DNA from: Paraspadella gotoi
Lineage: Eukaryota; Chaetognatha
NCBI GenBank assembly: GCA_051294375.1
Contig: CM119269.1
Coordinates: forward strand, 770,272-834,271
Reading direction: 5' to 3'
DNA length: 64,000 bases
A model generated the notes under the pieces. The model was given only the letters and a program-made list of their open reading frames with translations, searched no databases and had not been told where the DNA came from. The stretch's first letter is position 1; each line of letters begins with the position of its first letter. A program made the translations under genes and the position numbers. This document shows positions 24,572-35,419 of the stretch, piece by piece.

Positions 24572-25966
24572 TCCTTCCCTCTCTATACTATTATCTGCGA
24601 CTCTTATTTTAATCGACAGTGGTTCCAACTTCCAACTCAAACAAATATCGAAGTCGCATAATTAGGGCGAAACTGAGTGATTGACGATCGCTCAAATTGG
24701 GATGCTGTGAGATGAAGCAGTAATGTCCGTTGTCAATGAGATAAAAATAACTAATACCTTTATCGGGGAATTTGAAAACAATTTACTCCCGTGATTTTAG
24801 AAATTCTAAGTTTTTGAGTTCCTAGTATTGTTCTGTGACTATGTGACGATCCTCCCTTGTCCGTCTGACAAGTTATTTGAAATTAAAATTAATATTTCCG
24901 TGCAAAAATATAATTAAAACTAAATGGTAATAAGTTTCTCCTGAAGAATAAAGAATAGAGAAAGAGTTTCTCCCAGATATTCACAGAGATAGGTTGATGT
25001 TTTTACCAGAGCTCACCTTATTTTAAATGGAAGGGCGGAAAATTGATTAATTCACAAAACAGCGGCAAAAATAAATCGTAAATAAATCACTGACAAAACG
25101 ATAGAATTAGTTTAGATTGATAGATTATCCAGGTATAACCTATGTATATTTGTCATACGCTACAAACGGAGTTGACCTTTGTATAAGCGACTTTTTAATC
25201 GATTATCATCCTTTTGAATGGTTATCGCCTAGCGTTAGACAGCCATTGATATTCTGAAAATTAAAAATTAACTAAATAAATTTCATTCTGTTAATTTGAT
25301 ATTTTAATTCTCGAAAAAACTAATCTATGTCCGACTAGACAAGACAATGCTACCTTTGTTTTTAAGTTCCCTTAACGGATGGATTTTTCCCGCATCACAA
25401 CATCAAAGTAAAACGTCAAAATAAATTTGTTACTGGAATTTTATCGTTGTTAGGAATGATCGTAAATTGGTCTCGTTTCGAAACTGACATTTGTCGGGCC
25501 TTGTGAGGTAAATTTAAGTATATCCTTTTTTTTTTATCTTGGCAAATATTTTATTAGTACAGTCACGATCCAATTTATTCTTTCCTTTTTTTTTCCGCTG
25601 ATAAAACGATTGGAACTTTAATACCAATAAAGAAAATGCGGGACCTGTTTTTTATTAGCGCCGATTGAGAAAGCTATCGGACTCGTTGACTCTTTATGGA
25701 TTCGCCCGATTACCTGATAACATAAACGTTGGATTTAAAACGTTTTAATGTTTGAACCTTCTCCGAGTCTTCTGGTATATTATACCAGAGACTACAATAT
25801 ATGTTCTAAACATTTGTATGTATAATTTAAATACTGTAACTCTTACTTCATCGACGGTTTGCGACGTCGCTTCGACCTTGGAGTTCGAGAGTCCAGATCT
25901 TTTCGCCATCCAAACCAGAACATCTCATTTTTCTTTCAAACAAAAAAATCACTTTTGTCCCATTTA

Positions 25967-26092
25967 TTAATTCATTTCCTTATTTTTTATTAATTCATTT
26001 CCTTATTTTTTATTAATTCATTTCCTTATTTTTTATTAATTCATTTCCTTATTTTTTATTAATTCATTTCCTTATTTTTTATTAATTCATAT
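25967..26092. repeat. 23-bp minisatellite, about 5.5 copies
   Basis: The unit is ATTAATTCATTTCCTTAT followed by T5, near-perfectly repeated. Confidence 0.95.
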
Positions 26093-26175
26093 TCTTACTT
26101 TTCTACCCTTTTTTTAAATTGCCCTAAAAGGTGGGGCGTCTATCGGTGAAGAAATTTAAGTTAGTAGAGATTGGA

Positions 26176-26215
26176 TGTACAATTGTACAATTGTACAATT
26201 GTACATAGGGAATAA
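26176..26215. repeat. Palindromic TGTACAAT tandem
   Basis: About five uninterrupted 8-bp units; each contains TTGTACAA, so the whole array is self-complementary. Confidence 0.9.
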
Positions 26216-26437
26216 GATGACATCGCGCCGCCCGGTGAAGAATAATAATAAAAGACATTATTTTTGGCGGGGACGGACTCGCTGAAGTTTTTTTTAACCT
26301 AATCAGGTTCATTTCTCAAAACCCTAAACTCTTCCCTCTTTTTCGATCAATTCGATAATACGAGAATTATGAGGTTTCCGAGAATAAATTTTGTCACTTA
26401 GAACTTTGACGTTATCTCTCTCTCTCTCTCTCTTCTC

Positions 26438-26500
<63 letters not shown>

Positions 26501-26708
26501 CACACACAGGGCGAAGAGGGGTCCTCAAGACTTTCGTGGTACAAGACTCTCGACGAGTCGTTCGACGTGAGTTTCGTCGCGACGAGAAGAAACTTTTCTC
26601 GACAAAAAAACTCGACTCTTCAAAGTGAAAACCTTTCAAAGTAAAAACAAGAAAAGAGATTTCGTGTTTGATTTGTTTACTCTCCGTCCAAAGGAAGACA
26701 CGAATACG

Positions 26709-26884
26709 TCGTTCGTCGTNNNNNNNNNNGTCGTTCGTCGTCGTCTTCATTGTCGTTCGTCGTCATTGACGTTAGTCGTTCGTCGTCGTCAGTCGTTCGT
26801 CGTTCTTCGTCGTCATTGTCGTTCGTCGTTCGTCGTCTTTGTCGTTCGTCGTCGTCGTCATTGTCGTTCGTCGTCGTCGTCGTC
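26709..26884. repeat. (GTC/GTT)n-rich array
   Basis: GTCGTTC and GTC units on both sides of a 10-N gap; no stable gene model. Confidence 0.85.
26720..26729. other. 10-N gap inside GTCGTT/GTC repeats
   Basis: Short N run flanked on both sides by GTCGTTC-type repeats (26709-26884). Confidence 0.95.
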
Positions 26885-26992
26885 CTCACATTCATTCACA
26901 AACACGCCTTTCGTTGTGAACGGCGATCGTGGGAGTCGACTTCACTTTACCTGCGCGGGTGGAGGGTAAAAAGAATTGGAGCAAGCGCTGTC

Positions 26993-27130
26993 GGCGGCAG
27001 GGCGGCGGCTGGCGGCGGCAGGGCGGCGGCTGGGCGGCGGCTGGGCGGCGGCACGGCGGCGGCAGGGCGGCGGCTATCGGCGGCAGGGCGGCGGCTGGGC
27101 GGCGGCTGGGCGGCGGCTGGGCGGCGGCAG
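26993..27130. repeat. GCGGCGGCTGG / GCGGCGGCAGG tandem array
   Basis: About a dozen GC-rich ~11-12 bp units in an otherwise AT-rich region. G-runs at regular spacing give possible quadruplex-forming sequence. Encoded Gly/Ala frames are treated as artefact. Confidence 0.9.
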
Positions 27131-27634
27131 GCGGAAAGCGCAAGCCTCTTAAGATATAACAGAGACTGATGAAAAAAAAAAGGTGCCAACAAAACACAAT
27201 GAGGACCTGGTGATGATAACGCAGGCGCGGTGGTGACAAGTAGTAATGAGAAAATAGATTAGTCAAAACTCTTTAAGTGATAAAAACGTAAGTAAAGGAG
27301 AAATGAAAAATTATAGTAAAGAGTCAAAAGTAATAACGGAGTCAAAAGAGGACGTATAAATTTAAAGAAACATAAATAAAACATTAAGAAATTACTTTTT
27401 TTCAAAGTTATAACTATGATCGGAAAATAAAGAAAAGGACTGGAAAAAAAAAATGAGAGCGAGAAAATGAACACATATTTTAAAATTATTTAATTACAAT
27501 TCGGAAAGACAAAAAGCCTTCCCGGCGTCCACCGGAAATGAAAAAGGTGACAGCGCCGAGGGAGGTGAAAGCCGAATGCACTGGGAAGAGGTCATGAAAG
27601 TCTGGGCCGGAGGGGGGTCGCTAAATCCGTTGGC

Positions 27635-27700
<66 letters not shown>

Positions 27701-27838
27701 ATTAAAACGATGAAACGTGACGCCAAAAAATCACTACGAAGAAAAACTCAGTCAATATCGTATTTTTTGTCGTTGTTAATTTCAACCTTTTCGTTTAGTT
27801 CCGTAAATTTTAACTCTTTCATTGCCGGCGTCGTAAAA

Positions 27839-27872
<34 letters not shown>

Positions 27873-28119
27873 TCGTCTTGGCCCTCGGAGAGAAGGACCC
27901 ATTTTAAACAATTACGACGACGAAGACGACAACGACGACAGCAACGACAAGGTCGCCACAAACGGAGGCCCCTTTAAAATTGCACATTGCACCAAGGAAG
28001 GTGCATCGTTAACGCAATCATCATAATCATCGATCTCGACTTTCTCCATCATGCTGGAGAACGACGGGAGGGCGAGTCGTCAGTGTTCCGATTTAGTCTT
28101 CGCCTGGTTCGTTGCTCCA

Positions 28120-28157
<38 letters not shown>

Positions 28158-29942
28158 TCGCTAAATGTCATCTTCGCCGTCGTTTCCCGCGAGGCGAAAT
28201 TGAGGCCAATAGGATTGCGGCCAAAAGGATTGCGGCCACCGATTGAGAAATTTTAAAAAAATTGAGGGATTAAGGCCACCGATCTGAGGCCACCGATTTG
28301 AGGGCAGGAACGGATTTTTGAAGGCCAAGAACTAATTCATCGACAACATTTTTTTTAGATTGGTAAATTATTAAATATTAAATATTAAATTATTAAAGAC
28401 GTAACAAAATATAGCTGGACCTAGGTAGACGCCTCCAAAGAGATGACAGCTACTTTAAACATTCAGCCGAACCAGTTTGCAATTTTTGAACGTATCAACA
28501 GATATAAACGTTGTAAAAGGGGTTTATAGATTTTTTTTAAATTTTAAACAAAATTCGATTGTCAAAGATTGCAATAACGTAAAGGAAAATAAAGGAAACT
28601 CGGGATTTAAGAAAAAAATAAAATTGGGGTAAAGGATTTTTCTTTCTGAAAAGGGAATCAGGTTTTCACACGGAATTAATTCCTCCTAATTCGGGGCTTT
28701 GCCCGTTTTTGTTTTGCCCTGATTTACGGTAATCTGGCTTCCCCTCCTTTCCACTCGCTGAACTTCACAACTTGAGTGTGTCACCATCTCTACCCGGATC
28801 CATTGTGAACTCGTGATCCTACCCCCAATTTTCGCCTTTGGACCAACCCATACTTTATTTCCCCAAATCTGTCTCCCTCTCTCCCTCTCTCGAACTCATC
28901 TTTTTTTAAAACTGTTTCATTGTACCCGTTTAATTTGTCACCCTTTAAATCACGAGGCACCCAAGCCTTCCTCTTTCCCATATCACCCAAAATATATATA
29001 TAAAAATTATCCTCCGTAAAAATGGACGATTTTTCGGACGGCGTCAACTGAAATCTCTAAACAAACGAGATTAAGAAAAAGGATAAATTAGAAGAATGAT
29101 GTTGCGTGGCAGGTTAAATTTCTCTTACAAAAATACCCATAATTTAAAAAATACAATTTTTTTTTTAAAAAATGAATATGAACTGAACTTTTTTTTTCTA
29201 ATTTTTTTACTTGTTTATTTTTTTATTTCTTGTTTTTTTTTCTTGTTTTTTTTTCTTTTTTTTCTTTCCGTATTTCTTTCGGACGCCATTTGGTCTGCAC
29301 TTTTGTTTCGTTTTCATCGTTTTTCTTTTTTTTCTTTTTATCTTTTCGAAATGCAAGTGAATCTAAACCACATTTTCGGGTCGTTGTTTTGAGACTAGGA
29401 CTCTATAACTCGTTTTTAAACGCAGTGTTATTCTCCCGAAAAGGACGATCAAAGTGAGAATTTGTTGGTAATATTTTTGCCATCTGGAAGGCTTGCCCCC
29501 TCGGGCTTTCAGTACTTTCAGTCTCTCGCCCCGTTTTTCCCCGAGGGATTCTCTCTCTCTCTTTTTTTTTCGAAATAAAACGAATTTAATATTTTTTTTT
29601 AAAACCGAATTTTTATTATTATTTCTTTTTATCAGTTTTCTCGTACCCACGTAAATTGTTTTCTTTAATTTTAATATCGTTTAGGAAGGAAATTGGGCCA
29701 TCCCGTCCTCGGGAAGAAATAATGAAATGTAATGGGGAAAGAAAACTCGGGAGAAAGGAGTTACGAGATACGAGATACGAGATATGGGTGGGAAATTTGG
29801 TTCGAGGACCAATATGAGGAACAGAAATGATAAAGGGAGAGAGAGAAGAGAGACAGGCGGGGAAGGGGAAAATGGAAGGGGGGAAATACCTCGTAAGAAT
29901 TGGTGACTCTCGGTCAATCTTGGAAACAGAGTTTTAAAAGAG

Positions 29943-30012
<70 letters not shown>

Positions 30013-32059
30013 CAACGGCCAGGGACGGTGGCGTGTTTCCTCTCCCCGGGAGTTCAACGCCGAAGTTAATTTCTTTTCACTCTTAAAAATCAAGTCATTT
30101 AATTGGACCGGGAGAGGCCCTGTCCTGTCCCGGTCCGGGGAAGAAGAAACACCGCAATCGCTAGGTGACTTGAAACTTTTGAAGAATAAATACAATAATG
30201 AATTAAGGATACGGTGGGGAAGTGAAGGGAGCGACGTAACGAATCGAATCGACCAATGAGGAGCCGTTGAATCGGAATTTGGTTCGACCAATCGGAGGAA
30301 TCGTAATCGCCGGATGTTGGAAACGGGACGAAACAACAGAGATCGACGAAAAAAGAAACGGAAGGAACCAACCGACAAAAAGAACAAACAAAGAGACGAA
30401 GTTATCGAACGGAAGGTTTGACCACAACATCTTGCACTAATCAACTTATAAAACGAAACAACGAAGGCTGACAAAAACTCAAATGATTTATAACGAACGG
30501 AACGAAAAAACGAAAAAAAAAAGAAGTTATACTCGACGTGAGAGATAAAAAACACATTAATTTCCGTTTTTGTGGGTTTTTTTGTGTTGAAAGCTAATCG
30601 AACCAAATGGCAGAGAATAAAATAAAGTGACTAATTCATTCCCGCTGTGAGAAAACAACGAAATGCATACTGTGTCAACAAATCATGAATTTTATTGCGA
30701 AGATTCGAATATCATTAACAGCTGTGACGGATTTACGGGACTCAATTGATCGAATCTATCAATCAATTAGTTAATCAATAAATAAATTAGTCAATAGTTT
30801 AAATTTTGTTGCTATATGATTTCTATCGATGGATCCGTGATTCGACGCTAAATAACCAAGCAGGATATATATAAATAAAAAATACTCGATAATTTTTTTT
30901 TAGTTTTATTTTTTTTTTTTCAAAATAATTTCATTTCGTCGACATCACATCTTTATTGGAAGCCACACGCATTCATTTTTTATCCGAGATTCATCGTATT
31001 TAATTTGAGATCCGGCGTTTGGATTAAGCCCTTCAGTTGGGATGATAAAAGATACTAATCATCAAAAAATAATAATTATTAAAGGAAGACGATTCGTTGT
31101 AGATTCTGCGGAAGTTCCGTCGATTATCTATCATAATTTTCTGTTGTCCTCTTTTCACATTATCAACTTTTACTTTCTCAAATCCGAAATTTTCCAATTA
31201 GATTTTGTCCTCCAAATTTCTTTGAAGTTTTATGCTCCCTTTCGTTTTATTCAGGCCATTTGATTTAATTTTAAAGGAAATGAAAGAAAGTAAGGGGAAA
31301 AGTAAAAAGAAAAAAAAGAAAGAAAGAAAAAGAATAAAGAAAGAAAGAAAAAGGAAAACCCTTTAAAAGCGGAGAAATCGTAACAATTAGTCTTTTTGTT
31401 CTCCTCTTCCGTTCGTGATTCGTGAATCGTGATTCGTGAGGTCGAGCGTGAAATTCGACCTTTAAAAAAAAGGGATTTGGTTTCGGCCGAAACTCAAGGT
31501 CGGTGACTCTCAAATCATTTAATCATTACTTCTCTCCCCCCTCCAAAAAAAAAAGACCACTTTGCTACTGCACGCCTTTCGATTTAGTTTCATATCATCG
31601 TTCGATTTATCGTTTGTTAACAAACAAACTAGTCTTATTTACCTGCAGAAATTCATGAACGCATTTGAAATTTAATAATATTTTTATACGTAATCTTTTT
31701 GAACCAACCTAAAACATAAATTTTCACTATACATAAAGTTATCTCTGCTACGCAATGAACCAGAGCGTCCTTTTAACCACGTTTTGTGTCTCATGCTTTC
31801 TCTTCAATTTTTTTTTCTTTACTGTTTCATTTGCCAATAAGTTTCTTGTCTTATTTTCGGTATTGCGCTTTTTTTCTCTCTTTGTTACATCTTTCTTTAT
31901 TTCTTTTTTTCTCTCTTTGCCTCCAACTTTTCGCATCGTCGGTGGTAGAAAGTTTTCCTCTTTGTCTGACCGCCACTAAGAGTCACGACAAATATTCTTC
32001 GCAGAATGTAGCAAACATAACCCGTAAACTCTCTCTCATCTCTCATCTCTCTCTCTCTC

Positions 32060-32092
<33 letters not shown>

Positions 32093-32150
32093 TCTCTCTC
32101 CCACCCCCCCCACAAACAAAAGGTACATCCAGCTTCGTCCGAATGAGTTT
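27131..32150. other. No gene recognised; spacer with microsatellites
   Basis: Contains GA at 27638-27698 and 29939-30011, (GTC)n at 27837-27871 and 28118-28159, and CT at 32044-32097. Between 28196 and 28330 a GAGGCCACCGAT-like motif recurs at least four times. Open frames on both strands are low-complexity, with no family resemblance. Confidence 0.45.
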
Positions 32151-32360
32151 TTTCTAAGATTCTTTCAGGAACAGAAACTTGGTTGTTTTCTTCGGCTACA
32201 TTCTTTGTCTCCCCGTCACCTTTGACTCACCTTTGACTTACCTCAGCCTCACCCTTGACTTTTAACGAAAACTTTTGGCCGCATTCCTACTTCCGCTCTC
32301 CAGCGTTCGATGGCAGCGTCTTGTCTTTTGTTTTGTTTCTGCCCACCGGAGTAGTAGTAT

Positions 32361-34428
32361 TAGACCTTGCCATATATGAAAAGTTTTGAAATCAAAAAAC
32401 GAGTATTGTGTAAAAGGTGCCCATACATCATATGAATTTTTTGAACATTTTTTTTTCAAAAAAAAATTTACAGTAAAGGCTGCCAACTTTAAAAAAAATG
32501 AAAAAAATGGTAAAAAATGGACTTTTTGCTAAATATATTTAAAAGCTTTATTGCTAGAGGGACGAAACCCAAACTATCTTGTAGAGCGGAAAAAATTGAC
32601 TATGTTACATACCTTGCATTATAAATTAAGTGAATTTTTTACTCAGGAAAATTTTTTTTAAAACCTATTGTTTTGGGCAATTTTTGATAAAAATTTTTTA
32701 AAAATGATATTTTTAACATTGTTTGTGAAATATTTTGTTAAAAAAATTACGGCGAATTGAATAAAGAAATAATTGCCTTTGTTTTGCTGAAAGAATTTTT
32801 AAAAAAGGATTATCGGTTAAAAAGTTAATAATTTTTTTAAATTTAAAAAAATCACTTTCTTTAATATTATTTTTATTTAATAGGTTTGAACTAGGCTAAA
32901 GGAAAAAAGGGAATGCACTTTTCTCAGAGTAAATAAAAAAATAGTAAATTCTGATTTGACAATGGGTAACTTTAATATTTTGTCTCACCAGGTTATTAAA
33001 GTTTTTTTTTAATTTTTATCATTTTATAATGGAATTATGACTTTTAAATAAGGTAGTTTTTTTAATTTTTTTTCTATATAAACCAAAAAGAAAAATTGAC
33101 AAAAGCGATAAAATGATTAAAAATTGATAAAATGAGACAAAAAAAGTAAAATAAATGAAAGTTAAGCAACTGAGAGAAGAGTTGTTGCTGCTGCTTACGA
33201 TCGAGAAAAAAAATGTCATCATCTAGAGTGCCAAAGAAAGAAAACTAGTTATTCTATTTTTTTCATAAATTACCTTTGTCAAGCTAGTTCTGCAGAACTG
33301 AGTTGAATTATAATTTGTGTTAAATATATTGCTTAATCAAAGGTTGTAAAAGACTTGGAAAAATATATTAAGCTTGCTTGATTAATTTAAGAATAGATCC
33401 GACTTGTTGAATAATTCATCAACTATAAAAGATATGAAATGAATAAAAATCAAAGATGAATTAAAAATTATATTTATTTCAAAACTAAATCGACTATTTA
33501 CAATAGACTTAATTATTAACTAAAATCATGATAATGATACAAAAAAATAGATAACTAGTTTCTCTCTTTGACTATACCTTTTTTTTCTCGACCGGCAAGC
33601 AGCAAGCAAACTCTTTTCTCAGTTATTTAACTTTCATTAATTTTTACTCTTTTTGTCTCATTTTATCAATTTTTAATCATTTAATCGCCTTTGTCAATTT
33701 TTTCTTTATATTTTATATAGAAAAAAAATTAAAAAACTACTTTATTTAAAGTCATAATTCCATTATAAAATGATAAAAATTTAAAAAAAACTTTAATAAC
33801 CTGGTGAGACAAAATATTAAAGTTACCCATTGTCAATCAGAATTTACTATTTTTTTATTTACTCTGAGAAAAGTGCATTCCCTTTTTCCTTTAGCCTAGT
33901 TCAAACCTATTATATAAAAATAATTATTAAGGAAAATGATTTTTTTTTAAATTTAAAAAAATTATAACTTTTTAACCGATAATCCTTTTTTAAAAATTCT
34001 TTCAGCAAAACAAAGGCAATTATTTCTTATTCAATTCGCCGTAATTTTTTTTACAAAATATTTCACGAACTTTGCTAAAAATATCATTTTTAACAATTTT
34101 TATCAAAAATTGCCCAAAACAATAGGTTTTAAAAAAAATTTTCCTTAGTAAAAAATTCACTTAATTTATAATGCAAGGTATGTAACATAGTCAATTTTTT
34201 CCGCTCTCAAGATAGTTTGGGTTTCGTCCCTCTAGCAATAAAGCTTTTAAATATATTTAGCAAAAAGTCCATTTTTTACCATTTTTTTAAATTTTTTTCA
34301 AAGTTGGCAGCATTTACTGTAATTTTTTTTTTGAAAAAAAATGTTCAAAAAATTCATATGATGTATGGGCACCTTTTACATAATACTCGTTTTTTGATTT
34401 CAAAACTTTTCATATATGGCAAGGTCTA
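32361..34428. mobile_element. Foldback DNA transposon with ~0.9 kb inverted repeats, hAT-like (copy 1)
   Basis: The left tip TAGACCTTGCCATATATG is matched by the reverse complement at the right end (CATATATGGCAAGGTCTA). Inverted homology extends to roughly 33270 on the left and starts near 33510 on the right, leaving a spacer of about 240 bases. The right flank is GTAGTCAT; the left flank here is GTAGTAT, one base short. There is no transposase-like open frame, so the element is non-autonomous. The 8-bp duplication seen in copy 2 fits the hAT superfamily. Confidence 0.75.
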
Positions 34429-34559
34429 GTAGTCATCCTTTCACTCATATTTGTTGAATTGACTCTTAATTTTTAATTATCTTCGTCTTTACTCGACTCT
34501 TCTCGAGCTTCTTTCCTCGCTTTCAAGCGGCCTTCGTACGAAACCATCTCACTATTGAA

Positions 34560-34900
34560 TTGACATCGGAGCCGAAGGCAGGAGATTCCTTTCCTCAGCA
34601 TAAAGTTCCGGGGTTCGAGCCCGATGCCCGCCTTTCATTAAAGTCGGATGAGCCGGTTCATCTGCTTGCAGTCTGATGCTAAAGCTTAATCGGAAGCCAA
34701 TTATTAATCGCTTTTGTTGTAGTAAGAGTTAAAGCCGCCTCGCTATTGTCTATCCTCCCCTATTCTTATTATTAAACTTAATCCCGTCTTAACCGTGCGT
34801 CCAGGGTTCAATCCCTGGGGCTTCCGGTGTCGTGAATGTATCAGGACCGCCTCAGGCCTGCGACTGGTGGCGCCCGAGGCGTTCTCTTTACTAGTTTAAA
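34560..34900. other. GC-rich tRNA-like island, possible SINE or structured ncRNA
   Basis: Two internal B-box-like motifs occur: GGTTCGAGCCC (34612-34622) and GGTTCAATCCC (34805-34815). The second sits in a CCAGGG/CCCTGG hairpin followed directly by GGCTTCCG, which pairs with CGGAAGCC at 34691-34698, as in a T-arm plus acceptor stem. The 136-base span is too long for a tRNA and no clear A-box is seen. A further CGCCTC/GAGGCG hairpin lies near 34850-34880. The same island occurs in copy 2 near 37810-38150. Confidence 0.4.
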
Positions 34901-34995
34901 GTAGTTTGGATATAACAGGCTTTCCCACCGTTGCCTGTTGCCATAGTTTAATCATTTATTTATTTAATTATTATCATTATAACTTGCCATTATCC

Positions 34996-35031
34996 GACGT
35001 GCGCCAAACGAAAGCGCACGTCTTTTTTTTT
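34996..35031. terminator. 9-bp GC hairpin followed by T9
   Basis: GACGTGCGC and GCGCACGTC pair across a 9-base loop, immediately followed by nine Ts. In an animal genome this could end a pol III transcript from the tRNA-like island upstream. It is also present in copy 2 (about 38250-38288). Confidence 0.35.
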
Positions 35032-35394
35032 ACCTCTTCTCTCGTCGTTCCGATTTTTTTTTCTTCTTCTTGCAGGTGGTCTCCTTAAACCTTTCTTTAT
35101 AACTTTTCTTTTCTTTTTCTTTCTTTCCTTTTTCTTTCTTTTCTTTTCTTTCTTCTAAATCCCCTCGATTGTGTGATTTTGGGTTCGCTTCAATGAAATG
35201 GTAATTCAATCTCCGGCGGGATTTACTTTTTAGCTATCATCTTTTTTTTTCCCTCTTTAGTCTTTCTTTGTTTCTTATTTCAAATTGTGGTGGAGGTGAA
35301 GCGGGTACGCGGAGGTTTCACACTCTGTCTGACAAACCGGAAAAAAATCGGATCTTGGATATTTTTTTTTTTTATTATTATTTTCATATCAAAC

Positions 35395-35419
35395 NNNNNN
35401 NNNNNNNNNNNNNNNNNNN
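35395..35419. other. 25-N assembly gap
   Basis: Exactly 25 Ns separating the two 3.2 kb copies (32156-35394 and 35420-38656). Confidence 0.95.

Larger units (their letters stand above)
23195..26400. other. No gene recognised
   Basis: AT-rich spacer with GA at 23459-23505 and CT at 24267-24332 and 24496-24569. A plus-strand stretch near 25840-25930 reads DVASTLEFESPDLFAIQ but lacks convincing splice sites. Nothing else looks coding on either strand. Confidence 0.4.
32156..35394. repeat. 3.2 kb duplicated block, copy 1
   Basis: Starts at AAGATTCTTTCAGGAACAG and runs to CATATCAAAC at the 25-N gap. It repeats in the same orientation at 35420-38656 with many one-base indels. It carries a foldback transposon and a tRNA-like island. 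Confidence 0.9.

Noticed and set aside
29914-30606. Minus-strand 230-residue frame near the GA tract at 29939
   Set aside because: Half is Ser-Leu from (CT)n and the rest is Phe/Ser-rich, with no family resemblance or splice context.
32361-34428. A CRISPR-like or retroviral LTR structure
   Set aside because: The repeats are inverted, not direct or regularly spaced, and no integrase, reverse transcriptase or primer-binding site is visible.
34691-34826. A true tRNA gene with acceptor GGAAGCC/GGCTTCC
   Set aside because: 136 bases between the stems, no A-box and no anticodon arm in place; kept only as a tRNA-like island.
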